A DNA stretch of 9,122 nt from Candidatus Aerophobota bacterium. GTDB taxonomy: Bacteria; Aerophobota; Aerophobia; Aerophobales; AE-B3A. Shown in pieces: positions 5,903 through 9,122 of this stretch. The stretch spans positions 1-9,122 of the forward strand of contig JAUWRE010000027.1 in assembly GCA_030610725.1 (NCBI GenBank), given 5' to 3'. The first letter of the stretch is position 1. Each line of letters starts with the position of its first letter. The notes beneath the pieces are model-generated. The model was not told the DNA's origin. It saw nothing but the letters and a program-made list of their open reading frames with translations, and did no database searches. The position numbers were made by a program, and so were the translations under genes.

Positions 5903-6751
5903 CTATCCCTTGATTCCACTCATAACGATACCTCGGGTATAGTGTTTCTGAAGAAAGACATAGACCAATAATATGGGAACGACAGCCAGCGTACTACCTG
6001 CCATGAACATTCGCCACTCGACTTCGTAGTCAGTTACCAGATACGCAAGACCTATCTGCACCGTATATTTCTCAAGCGAAGTGAGATAAACGAGAGGTTG
6101 AAGAAAATCATTCCAGGTAGCTAATGAGGCGATGACAGCCAGAGTTATAAGAGCGGGTTTCGCTAAAGGAAGCATAATCTGCCAGTATATGCGGAAGAAA
6201 CTGCACCCGTCGATTTTGGCCGCATCGAGTAAATCATCAGGAATGGTAAGAAAAAACTGTCTCAGCAGGAACGTCCCCCAAATCCCTGCAAATATGCGAG
6301 GCAATATGAGCGGAAGGTATGTGTCGAGCCAGTGGAGAAGACTCATCATTAGATACAGAGGAATGATTCTCACCGCAACAGGCAACATCATTGAGCTAAG
6401 GAGGATGAGAAAGATTGTATCACGCTTCCAAAAACGTAGTTTCGCAAAAGCAAAGGCAGCAAGAGAATCAAAAAAAAGACAACCTGCGGTTATTATAGCA
6501 GTGAGGTAAATGCTATTGAGAAAGAAGCGACCATAGGGAAGGAAATCCAAAGAGAAGAGTTCTATGTAATTCCCAATTGTAGCCGGAATAGGGAGCCATT
6601 CAGGCGGAAACGAATACTCTGCGCCAGGGATTTTGAAGGAAGTGGAAAGCATCCAGATAAAAGGCAGGATCATAATGAAACTGCCCACCCCCAGGATAAG
6701 GAGAGATAAAGCTATTACAACCTTGTTACCTGTCTTTTTTGCTAAAGCCAA
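5903..6751 (-). CDS. ABC sugar transporter permease, MalG-like
   Basis: 282 residues, about six membrane helices (around 11-33, 78-103, 112-137, 143-165, 199-221 and 248-270). The cytoplasmic EAA loop, the contact site for the ATPase, reads DAAKIDGCSFFRIYWQIMLP (176-195) and continues LAKPAL; the conserved glycine is G182. The first periplasmic loop carries the family pattern P-P-E-W-L-P-x-P (49-56) followed by NY, and the C-terminus RGIVMSGIKG is the typical MalG-group ending. The start is TTG 6751, chosen because AGGAGG lies seven bases upstream; no in-frame ATG fits better. It is 37 bp behind the first permease and the two should form the heterodimeric channel. No ATPase gene is in the window, so a shared MsmK/UgpC-type ATPase is assumed. 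Confidence 0.92.
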   Translation of the reverse strand: MALAKKTGNKVVIALSLLILGVGSFIMILPFIWMLSTSFKIPGAEYSFPPEWLPIPATIGNYIELFSLDFLPYGRFFLNSIYLTAIITAGCLFFDSLAAFAFAKLRFWKRDTIFLILLSSMMLPVAVRIIPLYLMMSLLHWLDTYLPLILPRIFAGIWGTFLLRQFFLTIPDDLLDAAKIDGCSFFRIYWQIMLPLAKPALITLAVIASLATWNDFLQPLVYLTSLEKYTVQIGLAYLVTDYEVEWRMFMAGSTLAVVPILLVYVFLQKHYTRGIVMSGIKG

Positions 6752-6788
6752 AACTTATCCTCCTTTCTCAGCTAAACATAACATCTAT

Positions 6789-7697
6789 CTAGTAGTGCAC
6801 CCAGCGTTTGCCTATTCGCCATTGAATCAAAGTGGCCCCAAAAATAAAGATGAAAAGTACCCAGGCTATGGCTGAGGCATAACCCATTTTCATATACCTA
6901 AAGCCCGTATTCCAGACATGGTACCCAATTACTCTCGTCGACCACTCCGGCCCCCCCTCCGTCATTATATAGACAACATCAAAAATCTGAAAGGCAGCGA
7001 TAACAGACACAATAAGGATAAAGAAGGTGGTAGGACTCAGCAAGGGTATGGTAATGTGCCAGAGTCTGCGTATCCTTCCCGCCCCATCTAATTCTGCTGC
7101 TTCGTAGAAAGTATGCGGGATTCCTTGTAGTCCAGCCAAGAAAATCAGCATATTGTAACCAATATTTTTCCAAATACTCACAATAATTATGGCGAGCATC
7201 GCCCATCGTGCATCCACGAGCCATTCGGGTCCCTCTATTCGAAAAAGACCCCACAGGATATAGTTCACCAGTCCAAAACTAGGGTGAAGCAACCATGCCC
7301 ATACAACTCCTGCTGCTATCCAGGAGGTAAACATGGGAAGAAAGTAAATCGTTCGAAACAGTGTCATTGTTTTCAATTTATGATTCACAAGTAGGGCTAA
7401 GAATAAACCTCCAATCATACCCGCAGGGATGCTTACCGTAGTAAAATAGACGGTATTCCATAATACCTTATAGAAATCAGGGTCCTTTACCAGAAGTACA
7501 AAGTTCCCAATTCCTACCCATCGGGCTGGCTGTAAGAGATTGTAGCGGGTGAGACTAAGAAAGACGGAGGCTAAGAAAGGATAAAATTGAAATGCGAAAA
7601 AACCAAAAATCAAAGGAAGAACAAACAACAAGCCGTTTATATTCTCTGACCGCAGGAAAGGACTCCTGAAACTGTCAAAGAAACGGTGAAATTTCAT
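6789..7697 (-). CDS. ABC sugar transporter permease, MalF/UgpA-like
   Basis: 302 residues with six predicted helices (around 22-46, 80-104, 115-137, 166-188, 218-240 and 272-292). Family landmarks are FVLPLIFGFFAFQFYPF near the N-terminus, the FRTIYFLP segment before helix 3, and the ATPase-contact EAA loop EAAELDGAGRIRRLWHITIP (199-218) continuing LLSP, with the conserved D204-G205. The segment YIMTEGGPEWST (243-254) matches the conserved periplasmic TxGGP loop of this group. ATG 7697 overlaps the regulator's stop (ATGA, 7697-7694) and has only a weak Shine-Dalgarno site, so translation is probably coupled to the regulator. Its partner is the next gene; together they would carry the sugar delivered by the binding protein. 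Confidence 0.92.
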   Translation of the reverse strand: MKFHRFFDSFRSPFLRSENINGLLFVLPLIFGFFAFQFYPFLASVFLSLTRYNLLQPARWVGIGNFVLLVKDPDFYKVLWNTVYFTTVSIPAGMIGGLFLALLVNHKLKTMTLFRTIYFLPMFTSWIAAGVVWAWLLHPSFGLVNYILWGLFRIEGPEWLVDARWAMLAIIIVSIWKNIGYNMLIFLAGLQGIPHTFYEAAELDGAGRIRRLWHITIPLLSPTTFFILIVSVIAAFQIFDVVYIMTEGGPEWSTRVIGYHVWNTGFRYMKMGYASAIAWVLFIFIFGATLIQWRIGKRWVHY

Positions 7698-8386
7698 AGC
7701 ATGTCACTCATGTTTTTACTTTTTTTTCTTAAATCCTTCCCTTTCTCTAAATAGGCTCTCTCAATTACATCTCTACTCCTTCTCAGATGTTCCCGCATCA
7801 AATTTTCTGCTCCCTCAGCGTCACTCCTACCAAGAGCATCAATTATTGCTATATGTTCGCGGAATGTCTCCTGAGGAGATCTTACCAGTCCAGGTATGAA
7901 ACTGCTGGAGAGTATGCGAAAGGACTTTACCATATCTTCGAGAAGTCTCACTCCACTTGCTTCAATGACAAAAAAGTGAAACTTCACGTCAGCTTCCTGA
8001 TATGCTCGCCAATCGTCACCAGTGATAGATTCCATTGCCTCTCGATAGACTCCCTTGTAGTGCCCTAGCTTTTCTTTGTTAACTGTTTGTGCCGCTTTTC
8101 GGCAGGCGAGACCTTCCAGTACCTCGCGAATCTCAAATATGGTGGTCATCTCTTTCCGAGAAAAATCTCTCACATATGCTAATCCCCTCTGACTTACCTC
8201 GACCAGGTGCTCCTTTGCCAGTTGACTTAATGCTCTACGGATAGGAGTCCTACTCACTCCAAGTTCTTCCGCTAGCTCATTTTGAACGATCTTAGTTCCA
8301 CGCTCAAGCTCGTTGCTTAATATCATGTTCTTGATTCTCTTATACACAATCCCATCTAGGTTTTCGTAGTTAATCTTCTCCGCCAT
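7694..8386 (-). CDS. GntR-family transcriptional regulator, FadR subfamily with FCD domain
   Basis: 230 residues from ATG 8386. A longer frame back to TTG 8446 exists, but that TTG is part of the -35 box, so ATG 8386 with AAAGGGA upstream is the start. The N-terminal winged helix (about 8-75) shows YKRIKNMILSNELERGTKI and the recognition-helix signature ELGVSRTPIRRAL (41-53). The C-terminal FCD domain (about 80-212) has FEIREVLEG and the metal-binding set D133-x3-H137, H178 (REHIAI) and H200 (REHLRR), so it should bind a metal and a small, usually carboxylate, effector. It is the first gene of the operon, overlaps the first permease by 4 bp and faces its own operator, so it probably represses itself and all downstream genes until the inducer appears. 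Confidence 0.92.
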   Translation of the reverse strand: MAEKINYENLDGIVYKRIKNMILSNELERGTKIVQNELAEELGVSRTPIRRALSQLAKEHLVEVSQRGLAYVRDFSRKEMTTIFEIREVLEGLACRKAAQTVNKEKLGHYKGVYREAMESITGDDWRAYQEADVKFHFFVIEASGVRLLEDMVKSFRILSSSFIPGLVRSPQETFREHIAIIDALGRSDAEGAENLMREHLRRSRDVIERAYLEKGKDLRKKSKNMSDML

Positions 8387-8412
8387 GCTGCTATCCCTTT
8401 CGTCGTAGTTCA

Positions 8413-8425
8413 GTATACAGTATAC
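8413..8425. promoter_or_regulatory. Candidate GntR/FCD operator: tandem GTATAC palindromes on the -10
   Basis: GTATAC occurs twice (8413-8418 and 8420-8425) around a central A, making a 13-bp inverted repeat that covers the -10 box and duplicates TATACT at 7-bp spacing. FadR-subfamily regulators commonly bind GT-N2/3-AC palindromes, which each copy fits. Binding here would block RNA polymerase directly. The assignment to the adjacent regulator is inference. Confidence 0.6.
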
Positions 8426-8446
8426 CACATCCACGAGAATTGTCAA
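8419..8446 (-). promoter_or_regulatory. Operon promoter (sigma70 type)
   Basis: TTGACA (8446-8441), a 16-base spacer, and TATACT (8424-8419) on the minus strand. Transcription should start near 8412, leaving a leader of about 26 bases before ATG 8386. As the regulator, transporter and enzyme genes follow with overlaps or short gaps, this promoter probably serves the whole cluster. Confidence 0.75.
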
Positions 8447-8454
8447 GTGCTTGT

Positions 8455-8474
8455 TACGTATCAGTACGTATCAG
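8455..8474. repeat. Perfect tandem repeat of TACGTATCAG upstream of the -35
   Basis: Two contiguous 10-bp copies (8455-8464, 8465-8474), each with a TACGTA palindrome, one helical turn apart and starting 8 bp upstream of the -35 box of the operon promoter. The position suits an activator or second repressor site. Confidence 0.65.
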
Positions 8475-8521
8475 AAAAATTGAAAGTCCTTTAAACTAAA
8501 ATTTAGTAAGCATTACAGCGG

Positions 8522-8564
8522 GAGTCAAAATAAATTGACTCTTTCTTTCTTTTTTTGCTAGAAT
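8522..8564 (+). promoter_or_regulatory. Promoter of the small DUF6788-like gene, -35 inside an inverted repeat
   Basis: TTGACT (8535-8540), an 18-base T-rich spacer and TAGAAT (8559-8564) point right towards ATG 8619. The -35 hexamer is one arm of a 7-bp perfect inverted repeat, GAGTCAA (8522-8528) and TTGACTC (8535-8541), with AATAAA between. The repeat could be an operator; the following T-rich stretch also gives it some look of a terminator. Confidence 0.45.
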
Positions 8565-8618
8565 ATTAGCAGTTAAATATTGATATTACTGTTAGTAAGA
8601 TGAGAAAGGTAGGTGTTT

Positions 8619-8825
8619 ATGAATATTAGCGATTTGCCTCAAGAGATATCAATCTTAAGAGAAGAAAGATTGAAGGCAGAGAGTAGATTAATGCAGGCAA
8701 AGGAGATGCTCGCCTGCTCTTTAATCCTAAAGAAGGTTATCTGCGGTAACCCTAACTGTAAGTGCCAGGAAGGCAAACTTCATGGACCCTATCCTTTCAA
8801 ATTCAAGGGATTGCCTTGCCCATAA
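8619..8825 (+). CDS. Small DUF6788-like protein, truncated at its C-terminus
   Basis: 68 residues from ATG 8619, preceded by AAAGGTAGG. The N-terminal half (about 4-32) is a charged helix (LPQEISILREERLKAESRLM), and the C-terminal half carries the cluster ICGNPNCKCQEGKLHGPYPF, with C42, C47 and C49 followed by HGPY (55-58). That Cys-rich C-G-x-P-x-C-x-C then HGPY pattern is the hallmark of DUF6788 proteins, small proteins of unknown function often met beside transposase genes. Family members usually continue after HGPY with strands and a basic tail to about 100 residues; here the frame ends nine residues later (LPCP). No continuation is recognised downstream, so the gene is probably a broken remnant, although promoter and ribosome binding site remain. 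Confidence 0.6.
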   Translation: MNISDLPQEISILREERLKAESRLMQAKEMLACSLILKKVICGNPNCKCQEGKLHGPYPFKFKGLPCP

Positions 8826-8950
8826 TAGGGGATGTATTGCTTTTTTCCCGCCTTTACCTCTTATAAATCATCAGCAAAGATAGAATCCTTTCAAGTTACT
8901 TTTCTTTGTTCCGTTTTTCTGCTAATCATCTCTCATTTTAGTCCATTTTT

Positions 8951-8993
8951 CCCTGAACTCCCAAAGTCAGTATCTACTTTCAATTTTTCAGGG
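8951..8993. repeat. Nested inverted repeat upstream of the lexA promoter
   Basis: CCCTGAA (8951-8957) pairs with TTCAGGG (8987-8993), and inside them AAAGT (8963-8967) with ACTTT (8976-8980), leaving asymmetric internal loops. It is not followed by a T-run. It may be the folded end of a lost element or a regulatory site. Confidence 0.4.
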
Positions 8994-9007
8994 TCCATCA
9001 AGGTAGG

Positions 9008-9035
9008 TTGACATTTAGTGTAAATTATATATACT
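9008..9035 (+). promoter_or_regulatory. lexA promoter
   Basis: TTGACA (9008-9013), 16-base spacer, TATACT (9030-9035): the same box sequences and spacing as the operon promoter. The expected transcript start is near 9042, inside the palindrome at 9039-9054. Confidence 0.75.
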
Positions 9036-9038
9036 ATG

Positions 9039-9054
9039 GTAGACAAATGTCTAC
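9039..9054. promoter_or_regulatory. Candidate LexA operator (SOS box)
   Basis: GTAGACAAATGTCTAC: 7-bp perfect arms GTAGACA and TGTCTAC around a central AA. It covers the predicted transcript start, 15 bp before the lexA start codon, where an autoregulatory LexA site is expected. It does not match the E. coli CTG-N10-CAG or the Bacillus GAAC-N4-GTTC consensus. Confidence 0.6.
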
Positions 9055-9069
9055 TAAGGAGATAAAAAG

Positions 9070-9122
9070 ATGAAAAGTTCTCTTACCGAGCGACAAAGAA
9101 AGATCTTGCAGTTCTTGAAAAG
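9070..9122 (+). CDS. lexA: LexA repressor, first 17 codons (runs off the window)
   Basis: ATG 9070 is preceded by AAGGAG (9056-9061) at eight bases. The visible residues MKSSLTERQRKILQFLK match the start of the LexA winged-helix domain, in which LTxRQxxIL(D/E)FI is highly conserved. LexA represses the SOS regulon and cleaves itself when stimulated by RecA on single-stranded DNA; the cleavage site and Ser-Lys dyad lie beyond the window. The palindrome at 9039-9054 over the transcript start fits autoregulation. With only 17 residues visible the call also rests on this regulatory context; a related LexA-like winged-helix regulator remains possible. Confidence 0.75.
   Translation, partial: MKSSLTERQRKILQFLK

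Larger units (their letters stand above)
8826..9069 (+). other. Intergenic region between the DUF6788-like remnant and lexA
   Basis: The first part (8826-8950) is pyrimidine-rich with no recognised coding similarity on either strand. A nested inverted repeat lies at 8951-8993 and the lexA promoter, operator and ribosome binding site fill 9008-9061. Confidence 0.5.

Noticed and set aside
6132..7254. Open frames overlapping the permease genes (plus strand 6132-6509, minus strand 6979-7254)
   Set aside because: They are rich in basic or low-complexity residues and lie over the conserved helices and EAA loops of the permeases; shadows.
8561..8630. GAATATTAGC repeated at 8561-8570 and 8621-8630
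   Set aside because: The second copy is the first codons of the small gene and the first overlaps the -10 box; a single AT-rich 10-mer repeat is within chance.

Overview
The window is bacterial DNA of moderate G+C, with strong Shine-Dalgarno sites (AGGAGG type) and some TTG starts. The solute-binding protein has an ordinary signal peptide without a lipobox cysteine, which suggests a two-membrane cell envelope. The mix of ABC sugar import, xylose-isomerase-like TIM-barrel proteins, a sulfatase remnant and a DUF5060-type glycoside hydrolase remnant recalls glycan-degrading bacteria (Planctomycetes-like or candidate-phylum lineages), but the sequence alone does not fix the taxon.

Layout. (1) Positions 1-1440 are a decayed margin. 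It holds a sulfatase gene broken by an in-frame amber codon (1-582, minus), an intergenic stretch with a promoter and an 11-bp inverted repeat, the 3' end of an IS21-family element (about 832-1118, plus; istB C-terminus and terminal repeats), and a frameshifted fragment of a DUF5060 glycoside-hydrolase gene (1119-1390, minus) that stops exactly at the IS end. (2) Positions 1449-8386 are one minus-strand operon, in transcription order: FadR-type GntR regulator, MalF-like permease, MalG-like permease, periplasmic sugar-binding protein, intracellular GH-A-like putative glycosidase, and two xylose-isomerase-like TIM-barrel proteins. Its promoter (TTGACA-N16-TATACT) carries tandem GTATAC palindromes on the -10 and a tandem TACGTATCAG repeat just upstream of the -35. 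(3) Positions 8475-9122 face right: a small truncated DUF6788-like gene, then the promoter, candidate operator and first codons of lexA.

How the genes fit together (inference). A mono- or oligosaccharide is captured in the periplasm, imported by the two permeases with an ATPase encoded elsewhere, cleaved in the cytoplasm by the putative glycosidase, and its product isomerised or epimerised by the TIM-barrel proteins. The regulator would repress its own promoter, and so the whole operon, until an acidic ligand binds its FCD domain. The DUF5060 fragment lies just past the last operon gene in the same direction and was probably once its terminal gene, lost through IS21 insertion. The substrate is unknown. 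The glycosidase with its two unlike isomerases is the least described part of the window.
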